Assembly (NCBI GenBank): GCA_016719785.1
Contig: JADJYJ010000001.1
Coordinates: forward strand, 496,001-560,000
Origin: Candidatus Amarolinea dominans
GTDB taxonomy: Bacteria; Chloroflexota; Anaerolineae; SSC4; Amarolineaceae
Direction of reading: 5' to 3'
DNA length: 64,000 bases
Part shown: one piece after another, positions 51,544-60,423 of the stretch
How positions within the stretch are numbered: position 1 is the first letter of the stretch
Layout of the letters: each line of letters begins with the position of its first letter
The notes under the pieces: generated by a model
Database searches by the model: none
The model's input: only the letters and a program-made list of their open reading frames with translations
Told to the model about the DNA's origin: nothing
Position numbers and translations under genes: made by a program

Positions 51544-52472
51544 GTCCACGCCGCGCGTCCTACCGCGAGGACAACGATCACTACTTTGCGCCGTCGCGGC
51601 CATTACGGGCTGACGGCATCCGCGCTGAGCATCAAACGGGCGCGTTTGCCAAGAGTTGGTGGGCCGATCGCTGGATTGCTGCCCTGGAGCGCCTGGTGGA
51701 CAGCGGCCGCCTGGCGCGCGGCCGCGCCTATGCGCGCAAGGGGCAAGTTCTGGAGATCAATATCGAGCCGGGCAAGGTGAGCGCCCGTGTGCAAGGCTCC
51801 AGACCAACTCCGTATAAGATCACCATCAACATTGGGCAGTTGACAAACCAGGAGTGGGAGCGCGTGCTGACGGCGCTGGCCGCACAAGCCATTTTTACGG
51901 CCAGCCTGCTCAACGGCGAGATGCCGCCCGATGTCGAGACCGCCTTCGACGCGGCCAAGGTCTCCCTCTTTCCCCAAACCCAGCAGGACCTGACCACCAA
52001 GTGCTCCTGCCCTGATGCGGCCAACCCGTGCAAACATCTGGCTGCGGTCTTCTATCTGCTCGGTGAGCGTTTCGACCAGGACCCCTTCCTCATCTTTCGC
52101 CTGCGCGGACGCACGCGCGAAGAGATCCTGGGTGCGCTGCGCGCCGGGAGACAAGGATATGGCGCCGAGCGACAAGGACATGGCGCTGCGGCCGCGATTG
52201 GCGCCGCGGCCGAAAAACTGACCGACGGGCGCCCACTGGAGGAACTCATTCCAACGTTTTGGCAAGAGGGTGCGCCGTTGGAGCATTTCACCGTGAGTAT
52301 TGCTGCGCCTGAAGTCGGCGCTGTGCTGCTCAAACGCCTGGGCGCGCCACCGTTGGGCCAGGACGCCACCGAGGTGAGCGCCACGCTCACGCGCACCTAC
52401 GCCATCGTCACCAGCCAAGCCCTCGATCTGGCCTTTGGCGGCGAGGAAGAAGATGAGCCTGCCACGGCATGA
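51540..52472 (+). CDS. SWIM zinc-finger protein partner of SNF2
   Basis: This 310-residue protein has a SWIM-type zinc finger CSCPDAANPCKHLAAVFYLL (C155, C157, C164, H166) after a conserved N-terminal half with FAKSWWADRWIAALE and YARKGQVLEINIEPG. Proteins of this type are routinely encoded next to bacterial SNF2 ATPases and may bind DNA or help target the remodeller. ATG at 51540 overlaps the SNF2 stop (ATGA), and GGAGGGG precedes it. Confidence 0.9.
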   Translation: MSPRRASYREDNDHYFAPSRPLRADGIRAEHQTGAFAKSWWADRWIAALERLVDSGRLARGRAYARKGQVLEINIEPGKVSARVQGSRPTPYKITINIGQLTNQEWERVLTALAAQAIFTASLLNGEMPPDVETAFDAAKVSLFPQTQQDLTTKCSCPDAANPCKHLAAVFYLLGERFDQDPFLIFRLRGRTREEILGALRAGRQGYGAERQGHGAAAAIGAAAEKLTDGRPLEELIPTFWQEGAPLEHFTVSIAAPEVGAVLLKRLGAPPLGQDATEVSATLTRTYAIVTSQALDLAFGGEEEDEPATA

Positions 52473-52480
52473 ACGGGCTT

Positions 52481-52668
52481 TTCGTGGCAAGAATCCGCTC
52501 AGTTTTCTCTGCCACGAATTTCACTAATCTTCACGAATTCCAGGGCCTTTTCGTGTCAATTCGTGCAATTCGTGGCAAGAATCCGCCCAGCTTTTTCTGC
52601 CACGAATTTCACTAATTTGCACGAATCGAGCTTCTGTCTTCGTTTCGATTCGTGCAATTCGTGGCCAA
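52481..52668. repeat. duplicated imperfect palindrome (CGTGGCA..TGCCACG)
   Basis: About 60 bases starting TTCGTGGCAAGAATCCGC are repeated at 52481-52540 and 52569-52626, each containing CTGCCACGAATTTCACTAAT. A further half-copy in the form ATTCGTGCAATTCGTGGC lies at about 52648-52668. Pairing of GTGGCA with TGCCAC gives hairpins. It occupies the space between the SWIM gene and the convergent lipoprotein gene. Confidence 0.85.
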
Positions 52669-52699
52669 AAACCGGGCTGATTGCGCAGCTCGTGGTAGA

Positions 52700-53317
52700 T
52701 CACGGCGATGGCGTCGGGAGTGATGCCATGGCCGCTTGCCACCGATCATCGAGTTTGACCAACAACTCGCCCAACTCATCCTCGTCAAGGGCCAGCGGCG
52801 CCGCGGGGGCCGCGGGTGCTATCTCGGCCGAGAATCGGACGACGAACTCGCCATACCGGGCCAGCATACCACAGAGCTTAGCCTCTTTCACCTGCGGTGC
52901 ATAGTAGCTGGCGCACGCCACATAGGCCTCGTCGGCGAAGTCCAGTTGCCTTGCCACCCCGGGTTTTTCCTCCCATGCGCCGTAATACCGCGCACCGGGA
53001 TACCAGACGTCTAGTTGGCGATGGTACTCACGCTGCGCCGATCGCACCCGCTCATACCGATAGATCTCATGAATCACCGTACCAAATCCTTCCATAGTAC
53101 GCAACATGTGTTCTACAGCGCCGTGAGAGTCGGCAGTCGGGATGATGGATCGGTTACGCCATCCTGATGGGAACAGCGTAGCATCCATCAACATGGACTC
53201 AGTAGAGAATGGTCGTTGCGGTGCAAGGCTTTCAGATGTGCAGGCGGTGATCAGGACGGGCACAACCGAACTTGCCAAGAGCAACCAGGCCACAGACCGT
53301 GCCTTTGCTGTGTTCAT
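52700..53317 (-). CDS. lipoprotein C (cassette 1), unknown function
   Basis: This 205-residue protein has a lipoprotein signal (LLLASSVVPVLITAC) and no recognised domain. Residues about 45-60 (ATLFPSGWRNRSIIP) match a motif that recurs in small lipoproteins of these bacteria, and there are several cysteines (YVACASYYAP, LCGMLARY). The frame is open to 53392; ATG at 53317 begins the signal peptide. It follows the B lipoprotein gene in the same order as the damaged copy downstream of rhs2, so it is treated as part of the cassette. It shares no clear sequence with the C gene of the other copy. Confidence 0.7.
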   Translation of the reverse strand: MNTAKARSVAWLLLASSVVPVLITACTSESLAPQRPFSTESMLMDATLFPSGWRNRSIIPTADSHGAVEHMLRTMEGFGTVIHEIYRYERVRSAQREYHRQLDVWYPGARYYGAWEEKPGVARQLDFADEAYVACASYYAPQVKEAKLCGMLARYGEFVVRFSAEIAPAAPAAPLALDEDELGELLVKLDDRWQAAMASLPTPSP

Positions 53318-53854
53318 GGTCTTAACTCGTTTGATTGAGCAAACGCCCAGTCTGGTATCCGTACCTAAGGTTGCCCCATCGCGGGTCCGCACACCTCAGG
53401 GATTGGCCCGTCAGAGAGTCCAGGCGCCTTCGTGTTATCTATCCGTTCCACTACTTGGGTATCTAGATTGATATCAAAGTAGGTACAAAATCCGTGAAAT
53501 TGGGTCAGCAGGTAGGCATAGCTTCGACTTGTCACCTCACCTGTCGGCAACTTGGACTCTTCGACGGCCACTGGAAAACCCTGCAAAGCCGTCGCAACCT
53601 CAGGGTATGTCGTCCGGTTTACGGGGAACCGTTGTTTCACGGCGTGCATGAGTTCGGTCGTCGTGACGCGTGCTCCGGCTTGACAGAATGGATCATTTAT
53701 CTCCAGTTGCAGCGCCTGGCACAGCTTGGTCTTGTGTTCTTCATTGATCGCTTCGACGGTCCAGGGATAGCGCGCAGCCTGACGGGTCTCGTAACGGTGG
53801 ATGTTGTCCGGAATCTGCGCTAACCCACATCCAGCCAAGCCAATGACACATAAC

Positions 53855-54872
53855 GTGTGATGTGAAATGCTATGCGTTGACGGTGTAGGTCAGGACATCA
53901 ATGGCAAAGAAGCGGCGCAAGTACAACCGAAGGATGCCACCAGCGATCTTGGCAATAATGCGAGAGCAGAGTCCCTTGACGGTATGGGCGAGCGTATGCT
54001 CAACCGAACGCCCCCCTTCTTTCAAGATGTCAAAAGCACCTTCGATGCGTTCACGGACGCTGTTCAGCAGGCGGTCGAATTCGCGGGGATTCTGGACCTT
54101 TTGGTTTTCGCGCTTGGTCGTCCAGACATGGACACCTTGCCGAGACCAGTCGGCTTGCCACTCTTCACCGATGAAGCCTTTGTCGGACCAGACGTTGCTG
54201 TCTGGTGGGAGTGAATCGAGGATTTCGTCGGCAGCCTCGCGCTCATCGGTGTTGGCGGGCACGAGTTCAAAGGCATAGGGCGTGCCATTGAGTGTGGTCA
54301 ACATGACCAACTTGTAGCCGAAGTACTTCAACCGACGGGCTGCACAATAGCCGTACTCGGCTGAACCGCGAAAGTCACTGTGGCTCTTGTCCCGCCGATA
54401 GCCCATGGCGATGACGGGTGTGGTGTCGAGCAGAAAGTGCCGCTCGAACTGCACCCCCAGTTCGGTCGCCCACTCTTTGCGCAACTCGTTGAGCAAGTAC
54501 TGCAGACTGCGCGCACGACGATTGTACTGGCTCTGGGTGAGCAACTTGGGAAACAACGCCAAGTGATCTGCCCGAATGAAGCAGACAAAACGTCGTTCGC
54601 TGGTGAACTCGAAAATGTCAATCGCCAGCATCAGGGTCAGCACCTCACTATCGCTGAATTCCGGCTTTGACCCGACGGTGCGACCTAGCAGACGTGCGCC
54701 TTTGCGCTGATACCAGTCGTCGACCAGACAGTAGGTAACAAGCATCAACTCTGCCGTGCAAATAGACATGGACATCAAACACCTCCTCTACCCTAGATAA
54801 CGCTACTTTCATCACAGCGTTACTTTACCCAACTTTGGTAGTGGTGTCCAGTCCTCATTTCACATCACACGT
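53855..54872 (-). mobile_element. IS982-family-like insertion sequence
   Basis: The element is about 1018 bp with 15-bp perfect terminal inverted repeats (GTGTGATGTGAAATG at 53855-53869 and its complement at 54856-54870; the right end may extend two bases). It is flanked by a 7-bp direct repeat ACATAAC (53848-53854 and 54873-54879). Length, single transposase and 7-bp duplication fit IS982. Confidence 0.88.
53870..54778 (-). CDS. IS982-family transposase
   Basis: This 302-residue transposase shows SDSEVLTLMLAIDIFEF in the N-terminal part and a DDE catalytic core with likely acids in LLDTTPVIAMG, VWSDKGFIGEE and ERIEGAFDILK, plus the family's FGYKLVMLTTLNG. The stop codon lies one base inside the terminal inverted repeat. 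The gene looks intact and may be active. It is on the same strand as the interrupted lipoprotein. Confidence 0.9.
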   Translation of the reverse strand: MMSMSICTAELMLVTYCLVDDWYQRKGARLLGRTVGSKPEFSDSEVLTLMLAIDIFEFTSERRFVCFIRADHLALFPKLLTQSQYNRRARSLQYLLNELRKEWATELGVQFERHFLLDTTPVIAMGYRRDKSHSDFRGSAEYGYCAARRLKYFGYKLVMLTTLNGTPYAFELVPANTDEREAADEILDSLPPDSNVWSDKGFIGEEWQADWSRQGVHVWTTKRENQKVQNPREFDRLLNSVRERIEGAFDILKEGGRSVEHTLAHTVKGLCSRIIAKIAGGILRLYLRRFFAIDVLTYTVNA

Positions 54873-54964
54873 ACATAACAAGCTGCCGAGCGCCAATCTG
54901 ACTTTGCCTCCCACTGAGATCGTTGGGGCCTTGAGATAGCGTGATCGTAGCATGGCGTGCCTCC

Positions 54965-57910
54965 TCAGCGGAAAAGATCAACCGCTTGCTGCATCCAGAC
55001 GGACGGCCACCAACCTGTACCGGTAGATTTCCAGAAATCGTAGGCTGGTTCCACCGGCGCGCTGAGGTTGGCTTGCATCCAACTGCCAGCCTGATCCACG
55101 GTGAGTGCGCCCGAGTGCAACATCTGCCCCATCTCCAGCCCTTTCAGGGAAAGGAAGTAATCTTCCCATGAGGTCCCGCGCTCCTGGGGTGGCTTGAGTG
55201 CTTCTGACGGATCGGCCATCTCATGCACGACGTTGGCGACAAGCCCGATGCCTTCACCCAGGTTGCCGCCCTGCGCAGTCGTGTTGACGTTCGCCCAGAA
55301 GTGATAGGGTTGATTGTGCCGATCTCGATAATTGAGATGGAAGCCAGTATCCCCGAAGTTCGGCAGGTTCAATGGTGCGCCACCCAGGAATTCCTGACCT
55401 TTCAGAATGAACCCGCCCAGCAGCGTCATCGTGCCGCCGCTTCCGACCAGGGTGTAGCTGACATCTTCTGAGGTCGTGACAGCATCTTTGCCATACAAGC
55501 TCGCGAACCCCCACAAATCAGTCATGGCGTCGAGAGCCGTCATCCCATTCTTCTGCACCTGTTTTTCCAAGAAGCGCGCATACCCACGCAACGAGTGCCG
55601 CCGCGCGCCGGCCGGTTGGTCTTTGTAGCCAGCCCAACTACATTCATCCGGCGCATCACCGTAACATGGTATGTGGCCGCTGGGATCACGGTATTTGACA
55701 GGGTTATTCAGCACATTGCTGTATCTGTTAAGACTTTGTGGATTTTGGGGATTGGGGACGATGGTGTCGGCCTGCAAAAATCGCCCCAGCGCCGGGTCGT
55801 AATAGCGTGCGCCGTAGTAGTAGATGCCGGCGATGACCGGATCGTGCGTCTGCCCGGTGAAGCGTCGCGCGGTGGGCAGGTCGCCGACCACGGGGATACT
55901 CTCACCCCAAGCCTCGTAGAAGGTAGATGCCACCAACTCACCATTGGCGCCGGTGGCCGTGGTCGTGCTGCCCAGGGCATCGCTCATGAGCCAGTGCAAC
56001 ACGTCGCTCGCACCCGTCTGGGTGCGCATCGCCACTCGTACGCCGCCCGCAAAGTAGGTTTTGACAGTGCTGACCACACTGCCCACCGTTCGCTGCTCGA
56101 AGTGGTTGCCGGCGTACGCTACGATGGTGATGTTGGGGGCGCTGCCAAAGCTTGCCTTCACCCGTTGCCCATCGGCATCGTACACGAAGGTTGCCGCATC
56201 ATCCCCGCTGATCTCCGTCAGGTGATTCTCCGCATCGTAGTCGAACCAGAAGACCTTTTCGCCCCCGATTATCTGCCGACGCAGATTGCCATTCTGGTCG
56301 TAACAGTAGGTGGTCGGCCCGTAGGTCAGCGTCACGGCTGCTACCACGGCATGCGCTTTGGCCAATGCACCCTCAGGGCAATCGGCCGCTTGTGCGCCAT
56401 AGCCGTAATCGTATCCCGGCGCACCCTCCGGATAGCGGGCAACCAGGTTCCCTGACTCTGCATACGCATATGATTCAAGGAGATAAGGTGTGCCAGGACT
56501 CATCAGATTCACGCGCGTCAGACGGTTCAGAGCGTCGTACTGATAGCCACGCCCAATGGGCGCCTCGGGGTCTGGCGTCTGGTAGCTCATGCGGCTGACG
56601 TTGCCGACGACATCGTACCAGTAATGCAACGATTGAATCTCACCCATTGGTACACTCAATTTGCGGGTGTCAATGCTCCCTACGCGCCCACGCCCATTCA
56701 CATCGGCCCAGCCGTAGTACCAGAAACTCGTTTCCAGGATCGGTAGGCTTCCCAGGCGACGCTGAATCACTCGCCCTGCTTCATCATACGTGGTATCTTG
56801 CACGTAATCGGTTCCGCTGGCAAACACCCGGTTGACCAGGCCACGCGCGGTGTAATCCGTGTTGACCTGCTCGACCGTGGGTGTGCCGGGGTATTTCAGC
56901 CACCGCTGGCGATCGGCGGCGTCATACCCCCACTCGGTGATAAAAGTGCCTCCGCCACTCCCATTGATCACGCGCGTCTCTCGCGTCGTGCGGCCGCGCA
57001 GATCATACGCCCAGGTTGCCCGGTTACTCAAGGATCCATCGGCCAGGTACGCATCGGCCCGCGTGCGCCGTCCCAGGCTGGCGCCAGAGCCAGCTTCGTC
57101 ATACCCGTAGCTCGCCATGATGCCATCTTGTCCGGTGAAGGCAGGTATTGTGGCAGGGCAGTTGGTGTCACTTCGATAATGTTTGCCTTGCAGGCGATAG
57201 ACACCATCGTAGTACGAACACGTGTATTGACCACGGGCATCCATTTGCCTGACCAGGTTGCCCACCGGGTCATAGCTGTATTGCCAGTTGCCCATATCCG
57301 GGTCGTGCATACCACCTTGTGCCCCAGCGGATCGTAAGCCATCGTCGTTGTGACACCAGTGGTGTCTGTCACAACTGTCAGGTGGCCCAACACATCATAG
57401 GCGTAGTTCGTGGTTGCATACAGGCTGACCGTTGGCACAGTACCTGTATATTCGCGCACCTGCGCCAATTGTCCAAATGCATCGCTTGCGTAGCTGCGTT
57501 GATGGCCGTTTTCGTCCACGACCGAACGTGTCCAGCGATCGTAACTGGTGACCACAGCGCTGCCATCCGTATGCGTCACCTGGGTGATGCGACCCAGGCC
57601 ATCGTAGGTGTAGTGGGTCGCCGGCTGGCTCCAGTTCGGCGTCAGATATCCGCCCGGCACGGTGGGTTCCAGGTAAGGAACGCTCTCCCTGGCCAGCTGC
57701 CCCATGATATCGTACACCCGGTTGCGCACGATGACCTGGCTGCCTGATCTTGACCGTGTCGCCCCGGTTGACCAGCACGCTGGTGGAACGCAGATGGTCG
57801 CTTACCACGTAGAACACGCCGTTATCGGTCGCGTAGCCGGTACGGCGAAGCGCGCCGCCCTAATAGAGCAACATGGCGCTCGCCGTCCCGTCGACCGCGC
57901 TAATCAAACG
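54965..57910 (-). pseudogene. rhs1: RHS/YD-repeat protein remnant with C-terminal tip
   Basis: The main open frame (57310-54965, 781 codons) has YD repeats such as YSYDPVGNLVRQMDARGQY, the RHS core end GARYYDPALGRFLQADTIV, NRYSNVLNNPVKYRDPSGH, and a variable C-terminal tip of about 235 residues (RRHSLRGYARFLEKQV ... NQPYHFWANVNTTA ... WWPSVWMQQAVDLF). Upstream the coding continues in other frames: a one-base deletion near 57310 (expected V-R-M, found GTGGTATG), another shift near 57735 and a TAG near 57860. It therefore lacks a proper N-terminus. The tip has no recognised enzyme motif. The B lipoprotein gene starts 11 bases after its stop. Confidence 0.85.
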
Positions 57911-57950
57911 GTTTAGGTCAGCGACGCCATGAGGAGCCGGAGATTCATCA

Positions 57951-58941
57951 TCAAGGCCCGACAGGCGCTTCCTCCCAGTACTTCCCCGGCACCACAAAAC
58001 AGGCTGTGTCCGAAGCCTTGAAGGTTTCATAGAAGCTGGTGAGGGTCAGTGTAGATACCTCTGTCAATGGATAAATCAGCGCTGTTGGATCGAGGTGATC
58101 CAATTCGAGTATAGGCCGCGTGTAATCAGGCGCGTGCAAGTCGAGGCTAATCGCGGTCGCGTTGTCAAGATTGAGGCAGATCTCAATCGGATCAGTACGC
58201 TTTGTTGTGCCGAAATAGTTCACAGCGATGCCAGCCTGATCGAAGATCACATATAACCAATAGCGCGGATCACCGCAGTCGTGCTCCATACACAGGTAAG
58301 CCACATCCAATAACACGGTTGACGGCTTGCCATGCCGGGTCAGCATGGGGCGTAAGGCATATCGCTGCCAGTCGGCGGCAAAAACCGGCGAGTATGTGTA
58401 ATAGCCAGGAACACTAGCGCCTATTCTAATTCCACGAACTATTCCATCCTTGATGTCGAACTCTTCTATAACTGAGTAATCGTACTCCCGTGTAGGATGA
58501 GGAACGTCAAACACGCCACCACCATAGCCTCTGTACTACCTCAGTGTTGCTTCCCAAGGCGTCTGACCCGGCGTCACACCAATACGGTAGCTCACAGCCA
58601 TCGTTGGTGCGCAACATCTCGCGCAGCAGGTCGATCCCGGCTGCAGCGTCCAAAGTCGGTCGAGGCGAGGGCGTCGCTGTCGCGTGTGGCACGACCTCGG
58701 TAGCACAATCTGTGGGCATCAAGGTCTGCGTGGCAGGCGCGGTGGTGGTGTCGCTGGGGTGCATGGCCACGACCGCGGTCTCAGTTGCTTGCTGGGTACT
58801 GTGTCGCTCGATGGTAGCCCCTGGAATGCCATCCGGCGCCGCAGGTGCTCTGGTGGAACTACTACACCCCGTTACCAAGAGGCTGCCCAGCCCGATTACT
58901 GCCAGCATGAATATCAGAGTCCGCAGTACGTTACGCAACAT
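57951..58941 (-). pseudogene. lipoprotein C (cassette 2), frameshifted
   Basis: The first part (58941 to about 58590) starts MLRNVLRTLIFMLAVIGLG with lipobox LLVTGC, a Thr/Pro linker and GIDLLREMLRTNDGCELPYW. It should continue GVTPGQTPWEATLR in the next frame but meets a one- or two-base indel and then an in-frame TAG. The second part (58514-57951) carries FDVPHPTREYDYSVIEEFD to the end. The GCELPxWxGxTPGxT pattern is typical of a family of small lipoproteins in these bacteria. It occupies the same position after the B gene as the C gene of cassette 1. Confidence 0.75.
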
Positions 58942-59039
58942 GGGCTTACATCCGTGCGTTATCGGATGGCCTGCTGGATCCCCCGCCAAGTGCGTCCCCA
59001 TCCAGCCCCAACACCTGGCGTGCCAGGTTGGTTCCGTAC

Positions 59040-59576
59040 CTAAGGCTGTCCCAGCGCGGGTCCGCAAACCTCAGGAATAGGCCCGTCAGAGAGCCCCGGC
59101 GCTTTCGTGTTGCCGATTCGCTCAACCACCTGTGTGTCCAGATGGACGTCAAAGTACGTACAGAAGCCGCGGAACTGGGTGAGCAGATAAGCATAACGCC
59201 GACTCGTGACGATACCGGTCGGTAACTTGGATTCCTCGACGACCACTGGAAAGTCCTGCAAAGCAGTCGCGACTTCAGGATATGGTGTCTGGTTCACGGG
59301 AAATCGCTGTGCTACGGCTTCCATAAGTTCGGTCGTGGTGACGCGTTCCCCGGCTTGACAGAAGGGATCCTCGACCTGCAGCTGTAAAGCCTGGCACAGT
59401 TTGGCCTTGTGCTCCTCATCGATCGCTTCGACGGTCCAGGGATAGCGCGCAGCCTGACGGGTCTCATAACGGTGGATATTGTCCGGAATCTGTGCTAACC
59501 CACACCCAACCAGGTACACGATGCAGACCAAACCGCCGAGCGCTGCGCTGAGTTTACCGCCAAATGAGATTGACAT
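59040..59576 (-). CDS. lipoprotein B (cassette 2), intact
   Basis: This 178-residue lipoprotein (signal ending VCIVYLVGC) is nearly identical in its second half to the IS-interrupted copy at 53.4-55 kb (for example IPDNIHRYETRQAARYPWTV, TTTELMEAVAQRFP, FCTYFDVHLDTQVVER). It contains four conserved cysteines beyond the lipid-anchor one. It has no catalytic motif. Its start lies 11 bases downstream of the rhs2 stop and shares the GAGGAGG site, so translation is probably coupled. Position resembles an immunity or partner protein for the RHS tip. Confidence 0.8.
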   Translation of the reverse strand: MSISFGGKLSAALGGLVCIVYLVGCGLAQIPDNIHRYETRQAARYPWTVEAIDEEHKAKLCQALQLQVEDPFCQAGERVTTTELMEAVAQRFPVNQTPYPEVATALQDFPVVVEESKLPTGIVTSRRYAYLLTQFRGFCTYFDVHLDTQVVERIGNTKAPGLSDGPIPEVCGPALGQP

Positions 59577-59587
59577 GATTCACCTCC

Positions 59588-60385
59588 TCAGCGGAAAAGA
59601 TCAACCGCGTGCTGCATCCAAACCGACGGCCACCAACCCGTGCCGGTGGATTTCCAGAAATCATAGGCTGGCCCGGCCGGTGCATTGAGGTTAGTTTGCA
59701 TCCAACTGCCGGCCTGATCCACCGTGAGCGCGCCAGAACGCAACATCTGTCCCATCTCCAGTCCTTTTAGGGAAAGGAAATAATCTTCCCAAGAGGTTCC
59801 GCGCTCCTGGAGTGTTTTGAGCGCCTCCGACGGATCCCACCCCTCATGCAGGTCGTTGGCAAACCTACCTATCGCTTCACCCAGGACTCCACCTTGCGCA
59901 GTCGTATTGACGTTCGCCCAAAAGTGATACGGCTGGTTATGAAAATCTTGGTAGTTCCGATTGAAGCCGGTATCTCCGAAGCTCGGCAGGTTCAACGGCG
60001 CGCCCCCAAGGAATTCCTTGCCTTTCAGGATGAACCCGCCGAGTAGCGTGAACGTCCCGCCGCTCCCCACCAGAGTGTAGCTGACATCCTCTGAGGTTGT
60101 AACGGCATCCTTACCGTACAGACCCGCGAAACCCCACAAGTCAATCATGGCGTCAAGGGACGTCATACCACCTTTCTGCACTCGCTTCTCCAAGAAACGT
60201 GCATATCCCCGCAGCGCGTGCCGTCGCGCGCCCACGCGTTGATCTTTGTAGCCGGCCCAACTACATTCATCTGGGGCATCACCGTAACATGGTATGTGGC
60301 CGCTGGGATCGCGGTATTTGATAGGGTTATTCGCCGAATAAGCGTATCTATTCAGCGCCTGCGGATTCCCCGGCTGTGGTACGAT
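59588..60385 (-). pseudogene. rhs2, 3' part (C-terminal tip) cut by the recombinase element
   Basis: From VPQPGNPQALNRYAYSANN through DPSGHIPCYGDAPDECSW to WMQHAVDLFR, this is the C-terminal end of an RHS protein and very close to the tip of rhs1 (HNQPYHFWANVNTTAQGG conserved). The 5' part resumes at 62939 on the other side of the inserted element. As sequenced, the tip has no natural start; the frame begins inside the element at 60427. Confidence 0.9.
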
Positions 60386-60423
60386 CGTATCATCACAATG
60401 CCCTCCTAACCTTGCAATTAGTA

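Larger units (their letters stand above)
53365..54953 (-). pseudogene. lipoprotein B (cassette 1) interrupted by an IS982-type element
   Basis: The two coding parts are 54953-54873 (27 codons, MLRSRYLKAPTISVGGK...) and 53847-53365 (161 codons including the stop). Removing the IS and one 7-bp target duplicate joins them in frame to a 187-residue lipoprotein with lipobox VIGLAGC. The result is close to the intact copy at 59040-59576. GAGGAGG precedes the ATG, just after the rhs1 stop. The insertion is clean, so the loss of function appears recent. Confidence 0.9.

Noticed and set aside
47974..51603. Two minus-strand frames of about 500 codons
   Set aside because: Antisense to the SNF2 helicase, whose motifs are all in order on the plus strand.
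58507..59067. 186-codon lipoprotein frame and 57951-58514 frame as two separate genes
   Set aside because: GCELPYW is followed in the next frame by GVTPGQTPWE, the normal continuation of the same motif, so they are one frameshifted gene.
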